A stretch of 64,000 nucleotides of DNA from Jatrophihabitans sp964252635 (GTDB lineage Bacteria > Actinomycetota > Actinomycetes > Mycobacteriales > Jatrophihabitantaceae). The translations under genes were made by a program, and so were the position numbers. Positions 49,031-57,619 of the stretch are shown here, piece after piece; position 1 is the first letter of the stretch, and every line of letters begins with the position of its first letter. Location of the stretch: the NCBI RefSeq assembly GCF_964252635.1, contig NZ_CAXUNP010000020.1:1-64000 (forward strand). Direction: 5' to 3'. The notes beneath the pieces are model-generated. The model did not search any database, had not been told where the DNA came from, and worked only from the letters and a program-made list of their open reading frames with translations.

Positions 49031-49083
49031 TCACTGCCGGATAGTCACTGCCGGGTAGTCACTGCCGGGCAGTCATTGCGGGG
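49028..49083. repeat. Four 14-nt tandem repeats between convergent stops
   Basis: TAGTCACTGCCGGR occurs at 49028, 49042 and 49056, with a diverged copy at 49070. The first copy starts with the FKBP stop codon TAG, and the last contains the stop of the Lrp gene on the other strand. The array fills the whole gap between the two genes. Confidence 0.85.
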
Positions 49084-50098
49084 CCGGCGCGAGGCGATGG
49101 CCGTCGACCATCGCCCCGGCCTGTTTCACGTGCCGCAGCACGGGCACGACCTCGAGGCTCTGCACTCCGGCGATCGCGCCCACCCGGGCGGTGACGAACG
49201 AGTAGAGATGTTCGACGTCGCGGCACACCACGGTGGCGGTCAGGTTCTGCGGCCCGGTGATCGCGCCTGCGAACGCCACCTCGGGCGTGAGGGCCAGGGC
49301 CTCGCCGGCGCGGTGGAGCTCGGCCGGTGTCACCGACAGCCACAGCGTCGCGGCGCACCGCATGCCCAGGTCGGCCACCGACACGTCGACGTCCAGGTAG
49401 AGCGCACCGCCCTCGACAAGCGCGCGGAGTCGCCGCGCCGCCCGGGCCTCGGTGACGCCCAGGCCCTGGGCCAGCCGGGCGTACGACGTGCGCCCGTCGG
49501 CGGTGAGCAGCTCGACCAGGGTCAGGTCGTCCGCGTCGACGGCGTACCGCGCGTCGGCAGCGGGCGGCTGCAGGTCCATCGTCTCCAGTACGGCGCGCGT
49601 CTCGTCGTCGTCCAGCAGGTCGGCCAGTCCGGCCCAGTCGTCGGTGGCGGTCCGCCCGGCGCCGATGAAGCGGTGCAGCAGCATGGCGGCCGAGATGTCG
49701 AGCACCGGGGCGGTGCGCGGCAGCCGCTGCATGAGCAGTTCCTCGCGCGCCTGCGTCGTCCGCGAGCGCAGCACGCAGAGGATCTCGGACCCGCCGGCGG
49801 CGAGCGTCACCCAGCTCAGGTCGTCGCGCTGGGCGAGGGCCTGGGCCAACGACACCGCCCCGCTCGGCTTGCACCGCACCCGTACGACCCAGTTGCTCTG
49901 GCGGAGCGCGGTGGGACTGAGCACCGCCGTCACCCGGACGATGCCCGCCTTCTGCATGCGCCGGTAGCGGCGGGCTGCGGTCTGCTCGGACACCCGCAGG
50001 ATCTCGGCCAGGACGCGGAACGGGATGCGCGGGGACAGCTGCAGGCCACGAATGATCTTGGCGTCGAGCTCGTCCACGGTGGCGGTTTCCGACAGCAC
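49073..50098 (-). CDS. Double-domain Lrp/AsnC-family regulator
   Basis: This 341-residue protein contains two Lrp/AsnC units in tandem. Each has a helix-turn-helix (VLAEILRVSEQTAARRYRRM and LAQGLGVTEARAARRLRALV) and an alpha/beta ligand domain. Single Lrp proteins are about 150 residues, so this is a fused pair that may fold as a pseudo-dimer. GTG 50098 is chosen since CACAAT lies 7 nt upstream; ATG 50128 and GTG 50155 are alternatives. It is divergent from a DHA2 exporter, its probable target; that link is inferred. Confidence 0.85.
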   Translation of the reverse strand: MLSETATVDELDAKIIRGLQLSPRIPFRVLAEILRVSEQTAARRYRRMQKAGIVRVTAVLSPTALRQSNWVVRVRCKPSGAVSLAQALAQRDDLSWVTLAAGGSEILCVLRSRTTQAREELLMQRLPRTAPVLDISAAMLLHRFIGAGRTATDDWAGLADLLDDDETRAVLETMDLQPPAADARYAVDADDLTLVELLTADGRTSYARLAQGLGVTEARAARRLRALVEGGALYLDVDVSVADLGMRCAATLWLSVTPAELHRAGEALALTPEVAFAGAITGPQNLTATVVCRDVEHLYSFVTARVGAIAGVQSLEVVPVLRHVKQAGAMVDGHRLAPAPQ

Positions 50099-50105
50099 GA
50101 CGTCG

Positions 50106-50171
50106 ATTGTGGCGGATCCTGCCGACATCGTCGCTGCGAGCTGCTGCGCTGTCACCCCCGCGCGGGATCGT
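50106..50171. promoter_or_regulatory. Divergent promoter region, Lrp gene and exporter
   Basis: CACAAT (50106-50111, minus strand) lies 7 nt before the Lrp gene's GTG. GATCGT (50166-50171, plus strand) lies 7 nt before the exporter's ATG. Both suit leaderless starts. The 80 nt between the two genes would hold the Lrp operator; no clear palindrome is visible. Confidence 0.4.
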
Positions 50172-50178
50172 TTCGGGC

Positions 50179-51780
50179 ATGGAAACCACGGGACTGAAGA
50201 AGTGGCTGCCGCTCGTCACGGTCTGCCTGGGCACGTTCATGCTCCTCATCGACGTCACGATCGTGAACGTGGCGCTGCCGGACATCGCCGGTGACCTCAA
50301 GACGTCGTTCGGCTCGCTGCAGTGGGTCGTCGACGCGTACGCGCTCTCGCTGGCCGCGCTCGTGCTGGGCACCGGCTCGATCGCCGACAAGGTGGGGCAC
50401 CGCCGCGCCTACGTCGCCGGGCTCGCGCTGTTCGCGGCGGCGTCGATGGTGTGCGGCGTCTCGCCGAACGTCGGCGCGCTCATCGCCGCCCGCACGGTGC
50501 AGGGCGTCGGGGCCGCGGCCATGTTCGCGACCACGTTCGCGCTGCTGAACTCCAACTACTCCGGGCGCGACCGCGGCACCGCCTACGGCCTGTGGGGCGC
50601 GGTGTCCGGCGCGTCGGCCGCCGTCGGGCCCATCCTCGGCGGGGTCCTCACCGAGGGTGCGTCGTGGCGCTGGATCTTCTTCGTCAACGTGCCGGCCAGC
50701 GTGCTGGCCATCGTGCTGTGCGTGGTCGCCCTGAAGGACGCGAGCGCGACCGTCACGTCGCGGGTCGACGTCGCCGGCATGGCGCTGTTCACGGCGAGCG
50801 CGGCGTCGCTCACCTACGGCCTCATCCGATCGAACGAGGACGGCTGGGCCGAGGTCGGCAGCTGGGCGTGGCTCGTCGCGGCGCCGGTCTTCCTGCTCGC
50901 GTTCGTTCTGGTCGAGACCCGGGTGGCCGCGCCGATGCTCGACCTGGGGCTGCTGCGCAACCGCTCGTTCGTCGGTGTCCTGCTCGCCGGCCTGGTGCTG
51001 ACCCTCGCTGCGTTCACGTCCTTCACCTACGTGTCCATCTGGCTGCAGTCGGTGCTGGGCCTGTCGCCCATCCAGGCTGGCCTCACCGGCCTGCCGCTGT
51101 CGATCGCCGCGTTCGCGGTGTCGGCCGGCATCGGGCGGTTCCTGCACGGCGGCCGCACCGGGCTGATCATCGGCGGCGGCCTGCTGCTCATCGGCGCCGG
51201 CGGGCTGGCCAACGCCGCGCTGGTGCACGGCTCGGCGTCGTGGCCGGAGCTCATTCCGGGCTTTGTGCTCGTCGGTTTCGGGGTCGGGCTGGCGACGCCG
51301 ACGCTGGGTTCGGCCGCGATGAGCGCGGTCCCGGTCGAGCGCGGCGGCATGGCGGCCGGCGCGGTCAACACGGCACGCCAGCTCGGCTTCGCGCTCGGCA
51401 TCGCCACCCTGGGCACGGTGTTCGCCGCGCGGGCGACGCACGTGCTGTCCGGGCGGGGCGTGCCGTCGTCGGGTGCGGTCGCCAAGGCGCTGTCGGGCGG
51501 CCAGGCCCGGGCGGTGCTGGGTCGCGCGCCGGTGTCGCGACGTGGGGCGCTGGACTCGGCCCTGCACGCGGCGGCCGTCGGCGGCGTGCAGTGGGCCTTC
51601 GTGATCAGCGGGATCGCGGCCCTCCTCGCCGGGGTGGCGGTGTTGGTGCTGATGCGCCCCGCGCGCGAGGCGGCACCCGCCGCGCCCGGCTCGCCGTCCG
51701 AGCCCGGCTCGCCGTCCGCGGCCGGTTCGCCGTCCGAGCCCGAAACCGCGTCGGCGGCGAGCGAACCCGCCCCGGCCTGA
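50179..51780 (+). CDS. DHA2-family MFS drug exporter
   Basis: This 533-residue protein is a proton-coupled exporter of the EmrB/QacA (14-helix) family. Family marks include LLIDVTIVNVALPDIAGDL in helix 1, the loop GSIADKVGHRRAYVAGL, and the antiporter motif C region in helix 5 (AVSGASAAVGPILGGVL). The C-terminal 40 residues are a Ser/Pro/Glu repeat tail (GSPSEPGSPSAAGS). It is divergent from the double Lrp regulator. The substrate cannot be read from sequence. Confidence 0.92.
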   Translation: METTGLKKWLPLVTVCLGTFMLLIDVTIVNVALPDIAGDLKTSFGSLQWVVDAYALSLAALVLGTGSIADKVGHRRAYVAGLALFAAASMVCGVSPNVGALIAARTVQGVGAAAMFATTFALLNSNYSGRDRGTAYGLWGAVSGASAAVGPILGGVLTEGASWRWIFFVNVPASVLAIVLCVVALKDASATVTSRVDVAGMALFTASAASLTYGLIRSNEDGWAEVGSWAWLVAAPVFLLAFVLVETRVAAPMLDLGLLRNRSFVGVLLAGLVLTLAAFTSFTYVSIWLQSVLGLSPIQAGLTGLPLSIAAFAVSAGIGRFLHGGRTGLIIGGGLLLIGAGGLANAALVHGSASWPELIPGFVLVGFGVGLATPTLGSAAMSAVPVERGGMAAGAVNTARQLGFALGIATLGTVFAARATHVLSGRGVPSSGAVAKALSGGQARAVLGRAPVSRRGALDSALHAAAVGGVQWAFVISGIAALLAGVAVLVLMRPAREAAPAAPGSPSEPGSPSAAGSPSEPETASAASEPAPA

Positions 51781-51799
51781 CGCCGTCCCGTTATCCGCC

Positions 51800-51852
51800 T
51801 CTCTCACGCGGTGGTCGGTTTCCTGGTCGAAATCGCGCCACCGCGTGAGAGA
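51800..51852. repeat. 53-nt palindromic element B1
   Basis: TCTCTCACGCGGTGG and its exact complement form a perfect 15-bp stem around 23 nt. The loop ends GAAATCGCG and shares GAAATCGCGCCA with element B2. It lies 27 nt beyond the stop of the second DUF559 nuclease gene. Confidence 0.9.
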
Positions 51853-51879
51853 AGCTCGCCGTCAGCGGCCGCGAGCTCG

Positions 51880-52926
51880 TCAACAGCGGCCGAGTGCCGC
51901 CCAGAGGTAGGCGCTGGTCGTGGCCCAGGTGTCCTCGACGTCGGCCTGGATGACCCGCTCGATACGGAACCCGAGGGGCCGGATGAGCGCCTCGCGCTGC
52001 TTCTCGCGCCAATTCGCGTCCCCGACGTACTTGGTCCGGCCGTCGGCCTCGAGGACGAGCCGGTGCTCGGGCCAACAGAAGTCGACACGCAGCGGCCACC
52101 GGCGTCCGGGCAGGAAGATCTCGTACTGCAGCTCGGGCGGCGGGAAGCCACTGTCGTGCAGGGCGAGCCGCACCACCGATTCCAACGGCGACTCGGCGCG
52201 CGGGTCGGCAAACCTGATGACTTCGCGCGCCTGCCGCACCCCGTACCACCCGCGGGCCCAGTCCAGCGCCGACTCGAGTTCCGCCCGCGTGGTCAGCTTT
52301 TGACGGAGCGCGGCGTCTGCAGCCATCAGGCCGGCACGACGGTCGTGGCGGGCGAGGTCCACGCACGTCCGCGCCGGTGTGGTGACGGCGGTGCCGAACC
52401 ACTCGGTGACGTCGGCCGGTTCGAGGGCGGCGACCCGGGACCCGTGGCGCGCGTTGCCCCGACGTGCCGCCGTCAAGGACGCGGTGCCCGGCACCTGACG
52501 CGTCGGCAGCCCGTGCAGCACCGCCGCGCCCGGCCTGCTGACGGCATGCCCCGGGTTGGCCAACGCGGCCCCGGCACAGCGGATCGCGCACCGCCGACGG
52601 GCAAGCACCCAGCGGTCGTCGTCGGACGGATCGATCAGCGAGACGATGCCCGGTTGCGGCGCTGACCAAAGACCGTCACGAACCAGCCTGCGGACGACGT
52701 GACGGGCCACGCCGGCCTCGGCCAGCTGGCGTGAGGTCACGACCGTTCCCTGCTCGGCGGCGAGAGCGGCCGGCACCGGGTACTCGTGCGCCGCCCGGTC
52801 CAGCTGAGTCCGCCACCACCGCTGCCACGAATCGGTCTCGTGCACGACGATCCGGGCGTCGCTACCGGGCTGCGCGTGCACCAGGACGTTGTCCAGGTAC
52901 CAGCCGGGGTCGGGCAGCTCGAACAC
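51880..52926 (-). CDS. DUF559 nuclease with AbiEi-type N-terminus, second copy
   Basis: This 348-residue protein has an AbiEi-like winged helix (about residues 50-95, GTVVTSRQLAEAGVARHVVRRLVRDGLW), a linker domain, and a C-terminal DUF559 PD-(D/E)xK nuclease fold. The active-site set is complete: E249 (ESVVRL), D282 (RVDFCWP), E293 (LEADG) and K299, followed by the EKQREALIRPLGF helix. It shares domain order with the gene at 18209 but is diverged. Palindromes with CTCTSACGCGGTGG arms lie on both sides. CACGAT 6 nt before GTG 52926 supports that start; GTG 52776 is an alternative. No toxin gene is adjacent. Confidence 0.8.
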   Translation of the reverse strand: MFELPDPGWYLDNVLVHAQPGSDARIVVHETDSWQRWWRTQLDRAAHEYPVPAALAAEQGTVVTSRQLAEAGVARHVVRRLVRDGLWSAPQPGIVSLIDPSDDDRWVLARRRCAIRCAGAALANPGHAVSRPGAAVLHGLPTRQVPGTASLTAARRGNARHGSRVAALEPADVTEWFGTAVTTPARTCVDLARHDRRAGLMAADAALRQKLTTRAELESALDWARGWYGVRQAREVIRFADPRAESPLESVVRLALHDSGFPPPELQYEIFLPGRRWPLRVDFCWPEHRLVLEADGRTKYVGDANWREKQREALIRPLGFRIERVIQADVEDTWATTSAYLWAALGRC

Positions 52927-52982
52927 CCGTCGATCGTGCCGCCGCAGACCGGTGCCGACGGCTTGTCCACAGGGCTGATCGA

Positions 52983-53039
52983 CCTCTCTGACGCGGTGGC
53001 GCGCTCCGGGCCGGAAATCGCGCCAGCGTGTCGGAGAGG
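52983..53039. repeat. 57-nt palindromic element B2
   Basis: CCTCTCTGACGCGGTGGCGC pairs with the segment 53020-53039 at 17 of 20 positions around a 17-nt loop. Its left arm matches B1 (CTCT-ACGCGGTGG), and both elements share GAAATCGCGCCA. It lies 56 nt upstream of the nuclease start, so the gene is bracketed by B1 and B2. Confidence 0.85.
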
Positions 53040-53078
53040 ACGACGAGAGCGAGGGCGACGAGCCCTCAGGTCGAGGCA

Positions 53079-53084
53079 TACACT
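53079..53084 (+). promoter_or_regulatory. -10 box of the menJ promoter
   Basis: TACACT lies 99 nt before the menJ start and 13 nt upstream of the Rex-like operator, so the operator would cover the transcription start region. Confidence 0.5.
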
Positions 53085-53097
53085 CGGCTGAGAACGC

Positions 53098-53115
53098 TCG
53101 TGAAGGCGTTCACAA
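53098..53115 (+). promoter_or_regulatory. Rex redox-sensor operator
   Basis: TCGTGAAGGCGTTCACAA matches the Rex operator consensus TTGTGAANNNNTTCACAA at all but one defined position. Rex represses respiratory genes when NADH/NAD+ is low, and nuo operons are known Rex targets in Streptomyces. Its place just after a -10 box suits repression of menJ and perhaps the nuo genes behind it. Confidence 0.75.
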
Positions 53116-53177
53116 AGTCCGCGGACGGACCTCGCCGCCGCCCGGCACCGGACAGTCAGCACAGACCAGGAGCGCGC

Positions 53178-54512
53178 ATGTCCACACCGGCCGTCGAGCA
53201 GGTCGCGGCGCAGCCGGCCACCGAACAGGCCGACGACGCGAACACCGCCGACGTCGTCGTGGTCGGGGCCGGCCCGGCCGGGTCCAGTGCTGCCTACTGG
53301 CTGGCCACCGCCGGGCTCGACGTCGCGCTGGTCGAGAAGACGACGTTCCCGCGCGAGAAGGTCTGCGGCGACGGCCTGACCCCGCGCGGCACCAAGGCCC
53401 TGGTCGACATGGGCATCGACGTCAGCGAGAGCAACGGCTGGCTGCACAACCGCGGCCTGCGCGTGGTCGGCGGCGGCCAGCGACTGCACCTGGACTGGCC
53501 CGAGCTCACGACGTTCCCGCCCTTCGGCCTCGTCCGCCCCCGCGCCGACCTCGACGCCATGCTGGCGCAGCAGGCCGTGAACGCCGGCGCCCGGCTCTAC
53601 GACAACACCAGCGTCACCGACCCGGTCCTCGACGGCACCGGCCGCGTGGTCGGCGTCGCGGGCAAGGACAACCGCACCAAGCGCCCGGTCCGCTTCACCG
53701 CGCCGCTGGTGCTCACCTGCGAGGGCGTCAGCGGCAAGCTCGCCCAGCGTCTGGACGTCCACCGCAACGACAAGCGCCCGCTGGGCGTCGCCGTCCGCCG
53801 CTACTACACGAGCCCGAAGACGAACGACGACTACCTCGAGTCCTGGCTCGAGCTCTGGGACGGCAAGCCCAACGAGTCCGACCTGCTGCCCGGCTACGGC
53901 TGGATCTTCGGCATGGGCGACGGCACGGTCAACGCCGGGCTGGGCGTGCTCAACTCCAGCGCCGGTTTCGGCAAGACCGACTACCGCGCCATGCTGACCC
54001 GCTGGCTCGACAACACCCCGGAGGAGTGGGGCCTGCGCGAGGAGAACGCGGTCTGCCCGACCCGCGGCGCCGCGCTGCCCATGGGCTTCAACCGCACCCC
54101 GCACTACCTGCGTGGGCTGCTGCTCGTCGGCGACTCCGGCGGCAGCGTCAACCCGTTCAACGGCGAGGGCATCCCGTACGCGATGGAGTCCGGCCGCTTC
54201 GCCGCCGAGGCCGCCGTCGACGCACTCAAGCAGCCCGCCGGCGACGCCCGCGAGCGGGCCCTGCTGGCCTACCCGCAGCGGATGGCCGACGAGTGGGGCG
54301 CCTACTACCGCCTCGGCGGGATCTTCGTGAAGCTCATCGGCAACCCGAAGGTGATGCAGGCCTGCACCCGGCACGGGCTGCCGCACCCGGCCCTGATGCG
54401 CTTCGTGCTCAAACTGCTGGCCAACCTCAGCGACCCCGCCGGAGTCACCGAGCGCGATCTGTCGGATCGCGTCATCGGCGTGCTCACCAAGCTCACCCCC
54501 GCCGTCCGTTAG
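53178..54512 (+). CDS. menJ: Geranylgeranyl/menaquinone reductase family flavoprotein (MenJ-like)
   Basis: This 444-residue FAD enzyme of the geranylgeranyl reductase family has the dinucleotide motif VVVGAGPAGSSAAYWLA, the family sequence FPREKVCGDGLTPRG, and LLLVGDSGGSVNPFNGEGI near the flavin. In mycobacteria MenJ reduces one double bond in the menaquinone side chain. Its place directly before nuoA, and a Rex site upstream, support a role with the quinone used by complex I. AGGAG lies 5 nt before the ATG. The exact substrate (menaquinone or another prenyl lipid) is inferred. Confidence 0.87.
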   Translation: MSTPAVEQVAAQPATEQADDANTADVVVVGAGPAGSSAAYWLATAGLDVALVEKTTFPREKVCGDGLTPRGTKALVDMGIDVSESNGWLHNRGLRVVGGGQRLHLDWPELTTFPPFGLVRPRADLDAMLAQQAVNAGARLYDNTSVTDPVLDGTGRVVGVAGKDNRTKRPVRFTAPLVLTCEGVSGKLAQRLDVHRNDKRPLGVAVRRYYTSPKTNDDYLESWLELWDGKPNESDLLPGYGWIFGMGDGTVNAGLGVLNSSAGFGKTDYRAMLTRWLDNTPEEWGLREENAVCPTRGAALPMGFNRTPHYLRGLLLVGDSGGSVNPFNGEGIPYAMESGRFAAEAAVDALKQPAGDARERALLAYPQRMADEWGAYYRLGGIFVKLIGNPKVMQACTRHGLPHPALMRFVLKLLANLSDPAGVTERDLSDRVIGVLTKLTPAVR

Positions 54513-54622
54513 GCATGCCTTACCCCAGAACGCCCGGAAGCGCAGGTTTAGCCTGTGATTCGGTGCCGAAAACGCTGACGCCCGCGTCGGCGCGCTTGAA
54601 AACGAAGGGAGAACCGCGCTAA

Positions 54623-54985
54623 ATGCTCGCGCCTTACATGCCGATCGTGCTGCTGTTCACGCTCGCGTTCCTGTTCGCCGGGTTCTCCGTCACGATCGCC
54701 CCGTTCACGGGCCCGAAGCGTTACAACAAGGCCAAGCTCGACTTCTACGAGTGCGGCATCGAACCAACCCCCGAAGCCGAGGGGCCCAAGCGCTTTCCGA
54801 TCAAGTACTTCCTGACGGCGATGCTCTTCATCGTCTTCGACATCGAGATCATCTTCCTGTACCCGTACGCCGTGTCGAACAAGGCGCTCGGGCTCTTCGG
54901 GCTGGTCGAGATCATCCTCTTTATCGTCACCGTGTTCGTCGCCTACGCCTATGTCTGGCGCCGCGGCGGGCTGGATTGGGACTGA
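54623..54985 (+). CDS. nuoA: NADH-quinone oxidoreductase subunit A
   Basis: NuoA is a small membrane subunit of complex I. The 120-residue protein has three transmembrane helices and the conserved acidic loop LDFYECGIEPTPEAEGPKRFPIKYFLTAMLFIVFDIE. GGGAG lies about 10 nt before the ATG. It is the first nuo gene here, 110 nt after menJ, and a start in that gap (possible -10 TAGCCT) cannot be excluded. Confidence 0.97.
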   Translation: MLAPYMPIVLLFTLAFLFAGFSVTIAPFTGPKRYNKAKLDFYECGIEPTPEAEGPKRFPIKYFLTAMLFIVFDIEIIFLYPYAVSNKALGLFGLVEIILFIVTVFVAYAYVWRRGGLDWD

Positions 54986-54992
54986 GTCCGCC

Positions 54993-55532
54993 ATGGGTCT
55001 TGAAGAGAAGTTGCCGGACGGCGTGCTGCTCGCGTCCGTCGAGAAGCTGGTCAACTGGACGCGCAAGTCCTCGCTGTGGCCGGTGCAGTTCGGCCTCGCG
55101 TGCTGCGCCATCGAGATGATGAGCTTCGGCGGACCGCGCTTCGACTCCGCCCGCTTCGGCATGGAGGTCTTCCGCGCCTCGCCGCGCCAGGCCGACCTGA
55201 TGATCGTCGCCGGCCGGGTGAGCCAGAAGATGGCCCCGGTGCTGCGCCAGATCTACGACCAGATGCCCGAGCCCAAGTGGGTGCTGTCGATGGGCGTCTG
55301 CGCCAGCTCCGGCGGCATGTTCAACAACTACGCGATCGTGCAGGGCGTCGACCACGTCGTGCCCGTCGACATGTACCTGCCCGGCTGCCCGCCGCGGCCG
55401 GAGATGCTCATCGACGCGATCCTCAAGCTGCACCACAAGATCATGAACGAGCCGCTCGGGCCGAAGCGCGCCAAGAAGCTCGCGGACCAGAAGGTCGAGC
55501 TGGTCCCGTCGTCCTACCGGTACGGGCGGTAG
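54993..55532 (+). CDS. nuoB: NADH-quinone oxidoreductase subunit B
   Basis: NuoB holds the terminal N2 [4Fe-4S] cluster that passes electrons to menaquinone. The 179-residue protein has the paired cysteines in GLACCAIEMM and further ligands in GVCASSGG and PGCPPRPE. Length is typical. It starts 7 nt after the nuoA stop. Confidence 0.97.
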   Translation: MGLEEKLPDGVLLASVEKLVNWTRKSSLWPVQFGLACCAIEMMSFGGPRFDSARFGMEVFRASPRQADLMIVAGRVSQKMAPVLRQIYDQMPEPKWVLSMGVCASSGGMFNNYAIVQGVDHVVPVDMYLPGCPPRPEMLIDAILKLHHKIMNEPLGPKRAKKLADQKVELVPSSYRYGR

Positions 55533-55535
55533 ACG

Positions 55536-56297
55536 ATGGGTGGTCCGGTAGAGCGCCCCGTGTCGTCCGACTCGGCGCCGGAGCAGTCCGCGGGCAGCGC
55601 ATCGCCCGCCACGATCGGCACCGGGTCCGGTGGTGTCGGCCCGGCGCACGACGCCCCTTACAGCACGCAGAACCACGGCATGTTCGGCGTCTCGGGCAGC
55701 GGTGACACGTCCGGCTTCGGCGGCCTGGTCCGCGAGCCGTGGACGGCGCCCGCCACGGAGCGCCCGTACGGCAGCTACTTCGACGACATCGTGGACGCGC
55801 TGTACGACGCCTACCCGCAGGCCGCCGAGGCGATCGACCGGGTCGTCGTCGACCGCAACGAGCTGACCCTGCACCTCAAGCGCGAGCACCTGGTGGACGT
55901 CGCCCGCACGCTGCGCGACAACGAGAACCTGCGCTTCGAGCTGTGCTCGTCGGTGTCGGGAGTCGACTACCTCGGCTCGACCAAGCGCCTGCACTCCGTC
56001 ACGCACCTGACGTCGATGACCTACCGCTACCGGCTGCGCCTCGAGGTGTCGGTCAGCGTCGAGGACCCGCACGTGCCGTCGCTGACCGGCGTCTACCCGA
56101 CGACCGACTGGCAGGAGCGCGAGACGTTCGACATGTTCGGCATCGTCTACGACGGCCACCCCGCGCTCACCCGCATCCTCATGCCCGACGACTGGGACGG
56201 CCACCCGCAGCGCAAGGACTACCCGCTGGGAGGAATCCCCGTCCAGTACAAGGGCGCCGCGATCCCGCCGGCCGACGAGCGGAGGGCTTATAAATGA
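55536..56297 (+). CDS. nuoC: NADH-quinone oxidoreductase subunit C
   Basis: NuoC is the 30-kDa subunit of the connecting fragment of complex I. The 253-residue protein carries the signature ERETFDMFGIVYDGHPALTRILMPDDWDGHPQRKDYPL. Its first 65 residues are a Ser/Gly/Pro-rich extension not needed for the fold, as seen in other actinobacteria. It follows nuoB by 3 nt and overlaps nuoD by 4 nt. Confidence 0.96.
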   Translation: MGGPVERPVSSDSAPEQSAGSASPATIGTGSGGVGPAHDAPYSTQNHGMFGVSGSGDTSGFGGLVREPWTAPATERPYGSYFDDIVDALYDAYPQAAEAIDRVVVDRNELTLHLKREHLVDVARTLRDNENLRFELCSSVSGVDYLGSTKRLHSVTHLTSMTYRYRLRLEVSVSVEDPHVPSLTGVYPTTDWQERETFDMFGIVYDGHPALTRILMPDDWDGHPQRKDYPLGGIPVQYKGAAIPPADERRAYK

Positions 56298-57619
56298 CGA
56301 ACGTGGAGAACCCGTACGCACCGTCCCGGACCACCACCGAGGGGCGCGTCTTCAACCTCACCGGTGGCGACTGGGACCAGGTCTTCGCGGGCGCCGACCC
56401 GATCCACGACGAGCGCCTCGTGCTCAACATGGGCCCGCAGCACCCTTCGACGCACGGCGTGCTGCGGCTGGTCGTCGAGCTCGAGGGCGAGACGGTCACC
56501 GACCTGCGCACCGTCATCGGCTATCTGCACACCGGGATCGAGAAGAACACCGAGTTCCGGACGTGGACGCAGGGTGTCACCTTCCTGACCCGCGCCGACT
56601 ACCTCTCGCCGATCTTCAACGAGACCGTCTACTGCCTCGGTGTCGAGAAGCTGCTCGGCGTCGAGGTGCCCGAGCGTGCCCGGCTCATCCGGGTGCTGAT
56701 GATGGAGCTCAACCGCGTCTCCTCGCACTGGGTGGCACTGGCCACCGGCGGTATGGAGATGGGTGCGCTGACGGCCATGACCAACGGCCTGCGTGCCCGC
56801 GAGCGCTGCCTCGACATGCTCGAGATGATCAGCGGCCTGCGCATGAACCACGCCTACGTGCGCCCCGGCGGCGTCGCGCAGGACCTGCCCGAGAACGCGG
56901 TCCCGCGCCTGCGCCAGTGGATCGAGGACATCAGCGGCGAGATCACCGGGCTGCGCGGTCTGCTCAGCGACCAGCCCATCTGGGTGAACCGGCTCAAGGG
57001 CGTCGGCTGGCTCGGTGTCGAGGGGTGCATGTCGCTCGGCATCACCGGGCCGATGCTGCGGGCCGCCGGCCTGCCCTGGGACCTGCGCAAGACGGAGCCG
57101 TACATGGGTTACGAGAACTTCGACTTCGACGTCCCGACGCAGGAGGGCGGCGACTGCTTCTCGCGCTTCCTGGTCCGCGTCGACGAGATGGCCGAGTCGG
57201 TCAAGATCATCGCCCAGGTGCTGGACCGGCTCGAGCCCGGCCCGGTGTGGGTCGACGACCCGAAGATCGCGTGGCCGGCCAAGCTGTCGATCGGCCCCGA
57301 CGGCATGGGCAACTCCCTCGAGCACGTGCAGCGGATCATGACCTCGTCCATGGAGTCGCTGATCCACCACTTCAAGCTCGTCACCGAGGGCTTCCGGGTG
57401 CCGGCCGGCCAGGTGTACTCCGCCGTCGAGTCGCCGCGCGGCGAGCTCGGCGCGCACGTCGTCAGCGACGGCGGCACCCGCCCGTACCGCGTGCACCTGC
57501 GTGAGCCCTCCTTCGTGAACCTGCAGGCCACCGCGGCGCTGTCGGTCGGGGGCATGATCTCCGACGTCATCGCCGCGGTCGGCTCGATCGACCCCGTGAT
57601 GGGGGGAGTGGATCGATGA
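56294..57619 (+). CDS. nuoD: NADH-quinone oxidoreductase subunit D
   Basis: NuoD is the 49-kDa subunit that forms much of the quinone pocket with NuoB. The 441-residue protein has LNMGPQHPSTHGVLRLVVELEGE (quinone-pocket His) near residue 50 and ends with DPVMGGVDR, where complex I has the conserved Asp-Arg end. Its ATG overlaps the nuoC stop, and its own stop overlaps nuoE. Confidence 0.97.
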   Translation: MTNVENPYAPSRTTTEGRVFNLTGGDWDQVFAGADPIHDERLVLNMGPQHPSTHGVLRLVVELEGETVTDLRTVIGYLHTGIEKNTEFRTWTQGVTFLTRADYLSPIFNETVYCLGVEKLLGVEVPERARLIRVLMMELNRVSSHWVALATGGMEMGALTAMTNGLRARERCLDMLEMISGLRMNHAYVRPGGVAQDLPENAVPRLRQWIEDISGEITGLRGLLSDQPIWVNRLKGVGWLGVEGCMSLGITGPMLRAAGLPWDLRKTEPYMGYENFDFDVPTQEGGDCFSRFLVRVDEMAESVKIIAQVLDRLEPGPVWVDDPKIAWPAKLSIGPDGMGNSLEHVQRIMTSSMESLIHHFKLVTEGFRVPAGQVYSAVESPRGELGAHVVSDGGTRPYRVHLREPSFVNLQATAALSVGGMISDVIAAVGSIDPVMGGVDR

